This document shows positions 11,601 to 24,493 of a stretch of DNA of 64,000 bases, one piece after another; position 1 is the first letter of the stretch; every line of letters starts with the position of its first letter. The translations under genes and the position numbers were made by a program. This stretch comes from Lineus longissimus. Taxonomy: Eukaryota; Nemertea; Pilidiophora; Heteronemertea; Lineidae. Under the pieces are notes generated by a model. The model made no database searches, had not been told where the DNA came from, and worked only from the letters and a program-made list of their open reading frames with translations. Location of the stretch: NCBI RefSeq assembly GCF_910592395.1, contig NC_088309.1, forward strand, positions 24,616,599-24,680,598, in the 5' to 3' direction.

Positions 11601-14174
11601 GAGCACGTTCACTCTAATTGTCAGGAATGTTAAATCATGATTTAGATACAGAAAAAATCTCACTGAATGTACATGTATATTACCCCCGAGTGAATCAAAG
11701 ATTTAAAAAAATCTTGACAAACAGAATACCTTAATGTAGATAAAGACTTCATCTTATCTTCATTTCTGACGAAGTGTTCATCTCCACAAAATAAAAAACC
11801 GATTTTCAATAACGTGATAGTCCTCGTGACCCGTATGCATAAACCAGTTTTGTCTCGCGACATTGCATGTATTTCATCTCCCACCAAAGCAATTGGTAAA
11901 ACTATGCATTCCCCGGCTGTCACGTCTTGTCTGGTTGTTAGTAGAGTTATGAACCAATCTCTGCCAAATGGCTGTCCGGTATATATGAGATGCTCCAGCC
12001 AATGTTAGAACTTGTTTCTGCCCCCGACAAAGTGCTATTTTGACCATCGTAATGGCCACTGTTAGTGGTCAGTCGAGACCGGGACGTTCATAGCTACCAG
12101 AGTAGCATGAATATTTTATAGCTGATATACCCTTCGGTTTAGACGTATATAAGAAACTTTTGAGTAGACATAGATTTGGGAGAATCGTGCTAACGCGACA
12201 AAAATAAGCGATTGACTGCTTCGAGATATTTGTTACTACTTTACCGATTTTGTAAAACGAATTGAGGTGACCTTTTTACGATTTTGAAATCGTTTTGCTA
12301 ATAATGAACTGAAGCACGTGACAATCCATCTCCGTTGTGACTGTATGTGGCTAGAGATACTGACGATTTATAAAACATACATGTAATTTTAAGTAATCCT
12401 GTGTGTCAAATCGCTTGCATGAGTTGAATTATTTATCTGAATTATAGCTGTTGCTATAGAAATTAATATTCAACCATAGTTATTAACAAGTCATCTATCA
12501 TACTTTGTCAACATCGAGTTCCGAAGTTGTTGACTAGATGTAGCAGCCACTGTCAAGATTAGATAGGACAGAAATATCAATCATTCACAAGAACAAAATC
12601 ACCAGAATTTACGATGCCTAAAAGCAATGCTCCCTTGTGGTTGTGTTATATTGGCGCTGATCTGTAACAAACAAGGGACTTCGCTCAGCTATACTTGTAT
12701 GTCCATGAAGACACGGTTGTGTCGAAAGCTGGTCTCAACAAAATTGTCGGTCGATCTACAAAAAATGGTGTTATTCTCTACTTTCTTTCTTACAGAATAC
12801 CTACCCACAGAACTAATGTGTGTCACGTCTCCTTTTTACCTTTTTTTGGACCATGCACGAGTCAAGCGGATTTAGTCCTAGTGTTTGAGGAGTCTGGCTT
12901 CCTGATCCTACCAGCAACTAACTTTCAAACTTGTAGGTTATCTTCTCCTAATCGCTTGGTTATTCGCAGAATGTCAGGAGTGGATTATCTTAAATCATCA
13001 TACTCAATTCCCAAATGACAACTACAGTTAAGCCACGAATTTCCACCTAAAAAAAGCAACAACCCATGATAGTCCTAATAGATCTGCACTCAAAAAGTAG
13101 CTACAATTCGTTAATTGCTGATCGAAGATCGACAATAATATGCAGTCTTTTCGATAGAAATGCATGTAATGTTACTGACCTTAATTAGTAGAATTAACGT
13201 CCAACACTCATACTATCTCTTAAACTATAAAACTGTAAATCGGATATGTCAATGGTCTTTTGGGATAACAGTGTCTGATGCTACTAGCCTTTATGGAACC
13301 AAATCAATTGTAGATTCGTAAGCTTGCCGCCGGCTGGCATCTACTACGTAAAATAAGTGTATAACTGCTGACAGAATGAAGCATACATGCTTGGCGTTAT
13401 TGGAGAGCGAATTTCATTACAAACACAAGTAAATGGATAAATATCTTCTGAAATGCCAATCTAGTGGTCAAATTAGAAAGTTAGGAAAAAATTGATATGG
13501 GTTGAAAAGTGACGCGGACAGGGGCGATAAGCTAACATTTCGTATGTGGCCTTACAAATTAGAATGATGAGGTAGAGAAAATGATCTTGTCGACAAGACA
13601 CCTGTGAACGATATAACGATGTATTTACAAGAATCTCCCCAGAGTTCAGCTGCCGCTGAAGTACCTCTCAATATGTCGTCCCATATAGGTTAAAACGTGA
13701 GATAGGCGAAGTCTGACATACTAATTAGCCCTCGCAAGAATGGATAAAACAAGAGTGTCTCGGGAGATGCCATACCGATGCATGTTAGAATAATCTGACT
13801 TTGAGTTGATCATGTCTGGTGGTTCTTGGTGTGCCCCGAGTTCGACCTCTGTCACGAATGAGGTATCATTAAGGCGCAAAACTCTGGAATGATCTCTTTG
13901 ACTACTCAGAATGTCAGGCCGCTGTGGTCTGTCATCAACAATACTTGACACAACAATGGATCAAACATTGTACAGCCTCTCAACGTGAGATCCTAGGGAC
14001 TCAAAAATCAATTGGTTTGGCAAATTTGATCTTTGATATTTGATTGATTACCAAGCGGATTTTTCTCCTTTTTCTCTACACCCCTTCCTACCACACCAAT
14101 GAAGTTAGTTGCACTGGCCCGGCTCTCACATGTAATCGTCCTGTGCCCAGGAAGTGGAAAGTTTCGTTGGTTAG
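8660..14174. other. Long non-coding stretch
   Basis: I see no supported gene. The DNA is AT-rich with many stops in all frames. A GC-richer patch at about 10370-10500 contains GCGCTCTT and its inverse, and encodes a hydrophobic run on the minus strand, but no start, splice site or family supports a gene. Confidence 0.45.
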
Positions 14175-14483
14175 CTAAGAAATGGTATTCATTAAGACCT
14201 GATAGTATAGAGCGTCTTCTGGTGCCGTTGGCGTCGTTTTATAATTGCTTCCATTGAACTGCGCCAACGGCTTTTGAAAAGTAAAACAATCGCTGAGGTT
14301 AACACCAACGTAGCGTTCCCACTGCGATGACAGCGGGGTGACACCCGAGTAGAATTGTGCCTTTGTTCGCAGTTGATTCGTGATGACAACATGACAAAAA
14401 TCCTTGACAGCGCCAGTGAATAGCAAAGTCTTTCCAAAGAAGGCATTATTCATTAGTTTAAAGTAGTCTTCATCAAAAACCAT
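14175..14483 (-). pseudogene. Possible Polinton-like DNA polymerase B fragment
   Basis: A 102-codon minus-strand frame begins at ATG 14483. Near its start (residues about 4-19) it has a stretch with the core FKLMNNAFFGKT. This looks like motif B (K..NN..FGKT) of the protein-primed family B DNA polymerases of Polinton/Maverick elements and related adintovirus-type elements. The rest of the frame does not follow the expected polymerase sequence, no other polymerase motif is visible, and no integrase, ATPase or capsid gene is nearby. It is at most a short relic of a degraded element. The match rests on about 14 residues, so chance remains possible. Confidence 0.35.
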
Positions 14484-17400
14484 TAATCTTATTTTTGGTG
14501 AAATCTATAGTTAATATAGTTGGGTTTTGCTTCTCATTTTTGTGTATTGTATGGCAAAGGCCACTTTTTAAGCCAACACACCCATCTGTTTCAACATGTT
14601 GGCTTGTCCCATGGGACAATGCACTACTCTAAGCTTTACTTAGCCGCAATGTGAGGTGAAGTAAGAGGAAACCAAAGCCAGCAGAAAAAAACCCTGCGTT
14701 ATTGGCGAGAGAGTCGCCATCACTTTGACATGAGGACTAAGCGGGTATCACATCAATCGGCATGTCGACCACATTCGCTGGTATCAATTTCAAACATCTG
14801 TTTTGCCACTGCTCAGCTCCACAGCCCATTAAGTCACATAACGTTCCCCGCCACCTTCCCCCTTCACTTCGTGGCAGTATAATGTTCCTTTCAAAAGAAA
14901 GCACTTGATTCTTTGCCATCAAACCGAAACTCAAGTGATTGAAACAATCCGTCTCATAACTTTGCTTTTATAATAAAGGTATGTATCAGAATCATTCACA
15001 TGACACGGCAATCTGCTTTTTCCATTAGCCTTGTTTGTTTATAACACCCGCCATCATTGTCTTGAAGTTTCCAGTACTCAAGGAAAAATTCGACCTCAGG
15101 GCATTTTTTTAACTAGCTCATTTGTAGTTTTTTATGATATCAATATCAACAACGCACTGATCTTCTGGTGGAAGAGAAAGACTTATGACTAGGGGGAAAT
15201 AAGACTCTGACTGACACGAAGTTAAGAAGACTGTGATTGCCTCTTGCAGTGTAGTATCAAGTGAATATCATCAAAATGGAAGGATTGAATGACTCCATAC
15301 GAAGGGTAATTAAAAGAGCTATTGTGCTAAGTACAAGTGCTCAAATAAAAGACTGATTGATTAAAAAGAATTAGACTCTGATAGATGTTGGCGATTCATT
15401 ATTGCACAAGAAAGGAGTTAATCGATCTTTTTCTATAAAGGTCAGTTTTTTATGAGAGTTCCAATAACAGATCACTTCAGTATTGCAATGTGCCAGTGGG
15501 TAAATGTAGTTTAGTGTGCCACTAAGTATAACTCTGATGGTTATTCATGTCAGTGTCTGGCGATGTATGGCTATATACTGACCTAATTACACTGTCCACT
15601 GTCAAACTGATCAATCCAACCAAGGTAACATACGTTTCTGTTGCTTCTTTGTCAACTGTAATTTGATTTCCATAGAAAAGATTCAGGGACGTCCTCGTCG
15701 AACACGGTTGGCAAGCCAGAGGTAACGTGATCACGAGAATGTGTTCAAGTCCAAGGTGTCACAAGGGCATCCTGAAGCTACATGTACGCACGAATCTGGC
15801 CGTAGGTTTATGATGCTCGATCGTGTTATAGTACTCCATTGATTCATCCTAAGGTGTCAATAATAGCCCAGATTGACGAATGTGCATATTTGAAGCATGA
15901 TGAACGAGTTTTGCCCTAAGGGCTAGCTTCAGCTGTCTCCACACCAGTTAATCACTATTCTGAGGGAGCATAATACTATACCTCCATTGATAAATCTATC
16001 AACCTTCAGGGTAGACATTACATCAATGTTAATCTGGTACGTTCTTGAACATGAATGGCGGCATTTTTCTGTAATTCCAAAGACGTAAAAAACCCAATGT
16101 GTCAACGAATGGATTATGTTTCTTTCAAGCCAGCGAGAAGCCGGAGGGTAACTTTTATGTTCTGGCATGAGAGTCAGCTTACACGATAGGAAAATTAAGT
16201 TGTGGTTGAAGGACAATTTGATAAAAAGCAGCATATTGAGATAAAACATAGAATACGGAGAGAAATTGATAGGATCACTTTGATTGGCACACAAGAAGCT
16301 TTCGAAGTACTCTACTTGGTCAACGAGGCAAACCTCAGAAATGCCCCTTCCTTGTATACCCAGGAGTGAATGCTGTACACTCTATGGTTTTATTCAAGAC
16401 TAATTTGTGATGGTTGGGAAAATGCGTAAATATCATGGCCAGTGAATTATTGCCTAGTCATCCTCCAATAACCAGACGTGTTAGACGTTTCTGATTGATA
16501 CAAGTCATTAACTCCCTTTATTATGGTTATGTGCAGCAGTACAACCTTAATTATCAGTAAGCCGATGATAAATGATATAGTTCATTGAATTAATTGATCA
16601 AAAAAGGATTTATAGACAATTATTAAATATTGGGAAAGAACTCAAGAAATGATCCTCACGTGGAGTTTTAGTTAATTGACCCACTGTGTAAGATCCTGGA
16701 GTAAGATCCTGGAGTGATTTCGTTCTGACTTGCTGGCATATTTGACGCGGATAAGATGCATGCTGTAATTGGACGGCCACGGGCCATTATAGAAATAAGA
16801 AACGCTGCAACTGTGAACAGAAACTATCGATCTATTCAGTAATTTTCATCAATGGGGTGTCGGTGTGGGAGAAATGAAGGCAGAATTGGCTGCTAATAAA
16901 GCAATAGATTATCCTCCGTTCGTCTTTACTTCCGGTATATTTACACTTTCACTCGCCTGTCCATCGTGCCTAACGAATTTGAATAAGACAATCTTCTTAA
17001 AACGAAGTTCTCTTTCAGTAGACTCTCTAACCTGGTGTGGTAATGCTTCATGCTCACTTTGGTGTGATAAAGACTGATACATGGATGGACAGACACCTGC
17101 TTGAAATTTCGAAGTCTGATGTGAGATAGCTTGGGACGTAGCTATTCAAATTGGCATGGCCTGACTTTACCAAGTTAAAAGAGTCACGAATTTTAAGTCC
17201 GTGATAAACTATATAAGTGTCCACCAAAAAGAAAGGCATTAACACTTTGAGGTCAAGCCGAGAAGGGTACTGGTAGGCCTACCCTTTGCTTTAGTTTTGT
17301 ATCTAGTCATACGCTAGTTATGTAGCTTTAAAGAAACCATTGAACCGCACACAATGACAATACATGTACTCTGTTCTTGTACCATGTAAGGCTTTGTAAA

Positions 17401-20400
17401 GACGGAAACTCAATCGCAAAATGTTTCAAAGTGTATGAGCAACGAGACACCAGGATGGACCAATACCATCAAAGAAAGATGTGTTTGCTCAAGGCACTAT
17501 GTTGTTTGAAACGAAAAAGACAAAACATTTAGGGGCCATTAAATATAGGACATTAATGGCCATAGTGGTTTGGTTGAAAACGCCGTGGATAGCCTTTGGT
17601 ATTAAATTGGTGGCTTCTTTTAAAGGAATCGTTTGAATACAACTGATATGCTTGAAGTTTATTGAGGTAATATACGTGTCTTAAACCCCGATTACAAACG
17701 AAAAGGATGAGAATATTATGTATGTAATCTGAAATTTGATGATCAAACTGTTAACTAGCCTGCTTTTATAGCTCTTACCTTTATTTGCAGTTGTTTGAGG
17801 GCGGAGCGACAAGTTGAACAAATGTTTATTTACGAACAATCTGAAAAAAAAAAAAAAAAAGACATGAAAGTTAGATGATTGGCGTTTTCTTACACACTGT
17901 CCAATATATAGTATATTATTGGCCACGTTGTAGTTATCTCTGCCATGATAACCCCGACTCTTATGCGAACCAGAGTATACGCCAGATGACGTTTACGAGG
18001 TGAGATCTCTGAACAAATAGTATGTCACAAGGAAGGTAAACTAAAGGTAATGCAAAACACGGTAATAAATCAATCCTCTGATGGGCGCCATAATGACTAA
18101 ACCAAAACCTAGAGACATATTGAGGCTTCCATCACTTAATGTCTGAAGCTACTTTTCAAGTTATTAGGGAGGAACATGGTACCTGATACTATGACAATTG
18201 AGATACAATGAACATGGAGAGTCAGTGCGGTTACATAGAAGGTGCACATGACTGAGATAGTCACATCTACATATTGAGCTGGATACAGGGTTTTGATTGG
18301 TCAATGACTTTGGCATTTTTGTTGTAGGTGCCTTGCTCTTGAAGTGGTGACTTGTGAAAAAATACCTCAAAATGGCCGAAAAGTGAGTTAGGCAATTATC
18401 GTAGGAGGGTGACGATATTCATTGTAAATGGTTTACTTGTAGTTTACATCTCATTAGCAAGTAATGTGTTTCAAACCCTGTACGACGGACAGAAAAACCA
18501 CTCGACGAGGATCATTTTGAGCAGGAATTAAGAAATCTAATTAATGCTTTTAATAAGCTCTGTCACTGAATGAATATGTGGTCGCTACGTTTACTTAACC
18601 ATATTAAGTGAGAGTGAAATATCTGGATTCGCATTATCAAGAATAAATAAAGACCAGTCTTTGTGAATTCTTGGTGTTATTTGATAATTCGCCAGACATT
18701 CCAAAAGCTAGTATCAGCTGAAAGAACGTAGGTCAACAATAATCAGTGCCGTTGGGTTTAGGCGAATAGCATTAGTTATCCACAGGATTTTTGACATTAT
18801 CATCTCCATCACCATCGTATTCATACACGTATTAATATACGATTGGTATCTGCTCCCCAGTTTGAAAACACAAAAAGGATTCTTATTCAGTTTCTTTCCA
18901 ACCAAGCTGCAATATATCGGTCTGTTATAAACAGGCAAGCCATTCATGATCAATCGCCTTTGAGTATGTTTCGGAACCTAGCACTCAACGTTCCATGGGA
19001 ATCGTAACTGGATAATTTGACAACTTAATTGGAAACTACCTGACTACCAATCATACATTTGAAACTCTCCACTCGTTATGTATTTTATTCCAAATTGCTT
19101 CACGAATTTCAAAGCAACTACAAACTGTAAACCAAGAAATGTTCGTGCTTCTCTATATTCGCAATCGCAAAATTCCTAAAAAAAGTTTTAAAAGTACGAT
19201 GTTTATTTTGGCGGATAATGTAATTAGTCTTTGATTAGTTTCCTAATTGAGTTTGATAAGTGGCTTTATTAGCAACCGCAACGCAACTGCAATTTTCTGA
19301 TTTCAGCAACACACCCTTACAGTCATCAAGCTATCCATCTTCGCAAATTCACTTTATTTCCGACAGGAGCAACTGCTCTGACGAGACCTGAGCTCGCACC
19401 TGATCATTAGTCAGGCATTAAATACAAGCATCTCCTCATTAATCTCTCGCCCTTCATCGCCATGATAATTATGTATTTCACCTGCTTAATAGCTTTGACG
19501 ACGAGTAGGCAACCAACAGGCGATTACACGAGCGTCTCCAGTAGCATACCAATGGTTATTAGTCCCCGGGATATAATCAACCCTGTCAAGTCATCAGGAA
19601 GACGTTATGAAAAACCGTTGATAAATTCATCAAAGATCTCGATGAAGAAGCTGACGACCATTATGAAGGTTCGGTCGAGTTGTACCTTTGAGTAGTTAGA
19701 TTCTTTCTCGTTAAATGTACTCGACGCAATCGGGTGAAGGTGGTTGTGACACCGAACGATCTTTGGAACATCCTAAATCCCCCCCCCCCAAATAATGTGC
19801 TGCTGGCAATTTGGTTGCTTCGGCAAAGCGGTACGTGTGCTAATTGAGATGTCACTTGGGTAAAGATACGCATACTACACTCGCTGCGCGTGTAGTGACG
19901 GCGCTATAGTTGTAATAGAGTACGAAAATTATGACTGCAGACACATTGTTAGTGTCAAAGAATGATCCTACAAACATGGGTTTCGACACAAAACATATCT
20001 TACAAAAGATCATGAGAAATGGGCTTTGTAGTCAATTCATTGAGTTAATGAAGAAGGGATTTGAAATTTACCATCCTGAAGTATCTATCACGCTTCACTA
20101 TTCCATCGAAAAGATTTTGCTATATTATTGGCGAGCTTATAATTGACACCCAAGAACTGATAACCAAGCAGTTATTTGTTCTAGATAATACCAATATTCT
20201 GTTTCATGATGGGCTAGAAATGAATATCTGGACCAAATGGTCCAGTCATCATTTTGTAAATACCCAATGCACAAGTCATCCGGAGAAAGTTCAGCGTACT
20301 CCTGACGAGAAGCTGGCAATGGAAACGTTTTTCTTCCTTATTGAAATTAATATTGCAGTTATTTTTGAGCGATCTAAAGCTGGAAGGCATCATGAATGAT

Positions 20401-22021
20401 AGATGGACAAATTTCTATTGTACATTCCAGACGATTCTCGATTTCTCATCAGCTATAATAGAAACGATAAGGAATTAGCTTACGATCAGTGAATTAGGAA
20501 ATGAATAGGCATTTAAATCGAAACTTCATCACCAGGAACACGACAAGGTTTTCTTATACGAAGGTTTTATCGATGTTTGAATCAGTTCTCATCTACCCAG
20601 TAATAATCTGAGTCTAGAAGATTAGAAAAGGAATTACGAAATCAGCCCCTCCAAATGATGATCCTGTTTATATCTTAATGCAGTTGGTCATCTCAGTTTT
20701 TTTAAAGGTATTCGCACTTTAGTAATAGCTTGTACTTTCTTGGACACGTTAGAAATTCGACCCGATGAACCATCCTTTCAAAAATCATACATTACCTCTC
20801 TGATGTGTATTGCAGGAGAAAACAACATCAAGCGATCACAAATCGATCATAATTTTCTGTGAAAAAAGTGAAAGGCTGTCGTGTAAATAAATGAGCGTCT
20901 GTTAGATGGACACAGATGTATGTCTTTTACTAGCATAGTTAATGTCTTTCAGGCCGGGCGTGAATTGTAATGAAACATCATTCATCTTGACTACGGTACC
21001 ATATTTTCGAGCTTGCTAAGCCACTCTGCTTAGTATGCGGCGGTGATATCAATGCGAGTCATGATATTATACGAAATATGCTAGTAAAAGACGTACGTGA
21101 AAGTAACCAATGAAAAAATCTTAATACGTAACAGTGAAATCCCTTTAAGAATTTTTTTAAAGATTGGACCGGTACATATTATTTCTATATACCTTGTACA
21201 ATTTTTTTACATAAAAAATGAATGTAGCCAGACTGACACTGCCGGGTGTGCCAACCCTTTGCTAAATATAGAATCTACTAGCTATATTAGATTAGATAAG
21301 ACACTGCCCGATAATGTCCCTAGTCCATTATTGCTTTTTTAAAACGCTCATGGGCATTCGATCTGCAAAATTGAAATTAAGTTAATTATAGCCGCAAAGT
21401 TTGATCACTCTTACTCCTCGATGGATTTGTATAGCCGAAGACGTGTCTATCATATGATGACCTTTTTGTTATTTTTATCAGTGTTTCTTGTCATTTCTTC
21501 GAATTCAAAATAAAAATCTCGTCTATGAGTTCCAATTCCAATTATTAGATGACTCCCTACAGCAAATCCCATTAGATGTTTCAACAATAGATTCATAATT
21601 GCTTGGATTTCGTGAAAAGAGTGAGCGGCTTTTTACTTCAATACATTTGTTCTCCATCTATTTCATTAGACTTTTTTTTTCAGAAAGTGTTCGATATTTT
21701 TCTGATTTGGTTTCCAATTACATGAATTTCAAATATTTTTGCCTTTAATCGATCAGTGCATGTGGAACAATGGCTTTTAACGGCTTTTAACGGAGGCATA
21801 TCAATATACTATCTACATGGCACTGGCCACATAACATATTGTATCTACAAGTCATTACATGGTTTATCATGGATATCATTTCTGGCCTGTCGGTTAAAAA
21901 ATTACGGTTATCGTTTCTGTTTACACTCTTAGAAAGGAACACACACAGAAGCGTCTTCCCGTCGCCCGAGTGCACCCGAGATCCAACTTTACTTCACCTG
22001 ACTAATAGTCCACGATGGCAC
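14484..22021. other. Long non-coding stretch
   Basis: No supported gene. Minor items seen: a 13-bp unit repeated twice (16688-16713), a GGCCATTAA hairpin (about 17533-17562), an A16-type run near 17846-17862, a C10-type run near 19780, and an ATG-initiated 71-codon frame at 19931-20146 that matches no family I recognise. Confidence 0.45.
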
Positions 22022-22375
22022 TTACATTGTCGTCGTAACTAAGGGGAAATCGAGCACCTTCACCGTGACGTCACTGTGAAGATTTTTACCTCCGCGCAGC
22101 GCGTCGCCAATGCATCGACCCGCACAGAGATGATCGCCGCACGGGCATCCAGTCGGGATTGAGTTCGAAAAAGCGTGAGAGTGAAGTCGGATCTTAGATT
22201 TTTCCAATTCATGTGCATTTTGATAATGGTAAATATTGCTGAGAGTGGAAAGTGACTTGGCAGCGGGTAGCTTGGTAATAACGCCCAGTAATGCCGTATG
22301 AGGGTATTTAGCCGATGTAGAGCATGTTATCTCGCCCCATCTTTCTGATGGCGACTCTTGTTTTACTCTCACCAC
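22022..22375 (-). other. CpG-rich island with CRE; possible promoter or exon
   Basis: This block is visibly richer in GC and CpG than its surroundings. It contains a perfect CRE (TGACGTCA, 22066-22073) and, on the minus strand, a 117-codon open frame that starts at GTG and ends beside a GTAAGT donor (22021-22026 region). Two readings fit: an internal minus-strand exon, or the promoter or first-exon region of a gene. The protein matches no family I know. I cannot decide between them from the sequence alone. Confidence 0.3.
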
Positions 22376-24328
22376 TCTGTATTCCCAACGGTAGCTGATA
22401 AAGACATGTGGCAGGTTTCCTCGGTTATTTGCAATGACACATTATTCCTTGATGACCGCCCTATGATTAATGATAGAGAGATCCGAGAACAATAATCGTC
22501 AACCACGACTCGAAACTCCAGCTGCTCTGATTCTTTGATTATACATTACATGTGTAACACTTATTATGATTTATCCCGGGGAACTTGTCTCTAATTTTTC
22601 AGTCTGGTGAGATATCTTGATGTATATATTCGATAACGTGCTGGGATGATATTAGGATGGATGAGGCGTTAGTTTCAATTACCGGTCTCATCTGTTCGTC
22701 GGTGTACATATTGTTATCTTTATCCATTTGGCGACGTAGGGTGTGATGATCTGCATGCGCTGGCTAATATAAGCGGATGGGTAAGGCCAGAAAAATGAAA
22801 TCAAAAATGACTTTCTCTTCCCCGCCTCTCCGATTTAGGCCGCCAACTGAAAAAGTGTTATTTTGCATTTCATTGATATTACATGTCTTGTATGACTTAA
22901 AAATGTTTCACGTGATTTTTTTACCTACCTGCTAACGAGGTTAGTGGCTTCAAAAGCTGAACAACTTCTACGATCAACTCTGTTATTTCCATTCAGAGTT
23001 CTATTAAGTAAAACCAACGACAGAAGAGAGAAAAGGAACAGAGAAAAGTCGAGAGAGGCAAAAACTTCCGCGTGATTACAGGTCCAATCAAGAAACAGAG
23101 GACATTTTAATTCTTGTGTTTGAAGTTTGGGCAAATTTAGTAAATGTGCAACTCATTGTGCTCAGATAACTCGAGTTCAAGAAAGTATTCACTGAGTGAT
23201 CTTGAAGTGGAAATGAAACCAACACTTCAATGGACCCATCAACGAACATTAGTTACTATGGAAATATCATGACGCGGAGGTCATTTTCAAGACTCTCTCA
23301 GCTTCTCCATTCAACATATGTTTTGAATTGTAAGTTATGGTATTTTGGATGCTTCAGAACGAAGAACCCTCCTTGGTCCTAGTTTGTTCTATTTCTGATT
23401 TTCAATGGGGGACCCTTAACGAACGGGAAACCATTCCGAAAGCCTCGATCCATCACAAGAAACCCTTATACGACAAGAAGCTGGAACAGAAGAGAAAGAT
23501 GGATCGTAAATGTCAATTTCGGGACTCTCGACTTGACTTTCAAGCAACAAGGCAGATTACTTTAGCCATTTTAAGGATTAAAGCTGCTGAGTCGGAGCTA
23601 CGTCCATTTCATATTTTCAGTGGGCACCACCGGCACAATGCCGGGACGGGGAAACTATTTCGAAGGACTCAAAGCTGCACTTACGCATGCGCATGTTAAA
23701 GGTTACCAGCAGTTTTTGAGAGATCGTTTGATCGTTTGATGACGAAATGACATTACAACTCTATATCGCAGGGGTCAATTTTAGGGGTTTAAGAACTTAA
23801 CTTAATCCTGAACTTCCTATGAATTACTAATAGAAAAGAGTGATATGAGCTTGGCGCCAAATACGGCCATAACTACTTTTTGATTTCCGATCTGCGGGTG
23901 GAAGGAATGGAGACCGCTTCAAATCTACTCCGGAAATGTCGTGGTGATATCACTTTATGACATTAAAAGGATTATAATAGATCAAAGCGTGGACGATATT
24001 GGTGGTCTGGAGAAGGGAATGAAATTCAGGGCTAAATCACTGGATAACAGCCCCGTATAATTGTATCTTCGCCATAAGCATCACAAACATAGTGTGGGTC
24101 TTGGGCTTTAGGCTGTCTATACTCAAAAGGTATTTTGTTCAACCGCGCACTGTTTTGAAGAAGTCCGTGGTTCAACGACTATAATAATGTACATGTCAAT
24201 CTATTCCGAAAATTCCCCGTAAAACAAGCTCTAAAAAATTTCTCCGTTTTCTCCGATTTTTTAAAGCCTACTGAAATACAAATACACAATAGGCACATAC
24301 TTCGTACTTTGTCATTCGTCATTCGTAG
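22376..24328. other. Non-coding stretch with a diverged short duplication
   Basis: Two segments beginning ATTTTCA(A/G)TGGG, near 23398 and 23612, share a diverged stretch of roughly 50 bases including the ACGGGAAAC..TT/TCCGAA core. They look like an old local duplication or repeat fragments. A reading of 23625-23705 is open in a third frame, but its splice sites are weak. No gene is claimed. Confidence 0.3.
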
Positions 24329-24493
24329 CTTACCAAACCTGCCTATAACGAAGGAGTGGCGTTCCGATGGAGCTGCTGTTTTCCAAGAATGCAATAATGT
24401 ATGTTTGTGTCAGTGCCGAGACAAGAAAGCTGCAACTGAGAAGGCGCACTGGCCGGCGACGACTGACTTCAATATCCTATTTACGTATTCAAG
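24329..24493 (+). CDS. Candidate internal coding exon, unknown protein
   Basis: A 165-base segment sits between a TTCGTAG acceptor and a strong donor, CAAG|GTATGT. It is open in one frame, entering and leaving in phase 2, so it is symmetric and could be skipped without a frameshift. It encodes 54 full codons with a cluster of cysteines (C-x3-C-x-C-x-C). No start codon in good context is seen, so it would be an internal exon. The next candidate exon on the same strand (28093) has the same phases, so the two could belong to one gene with long introns. I recognise no family. Confidence 0.35.
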
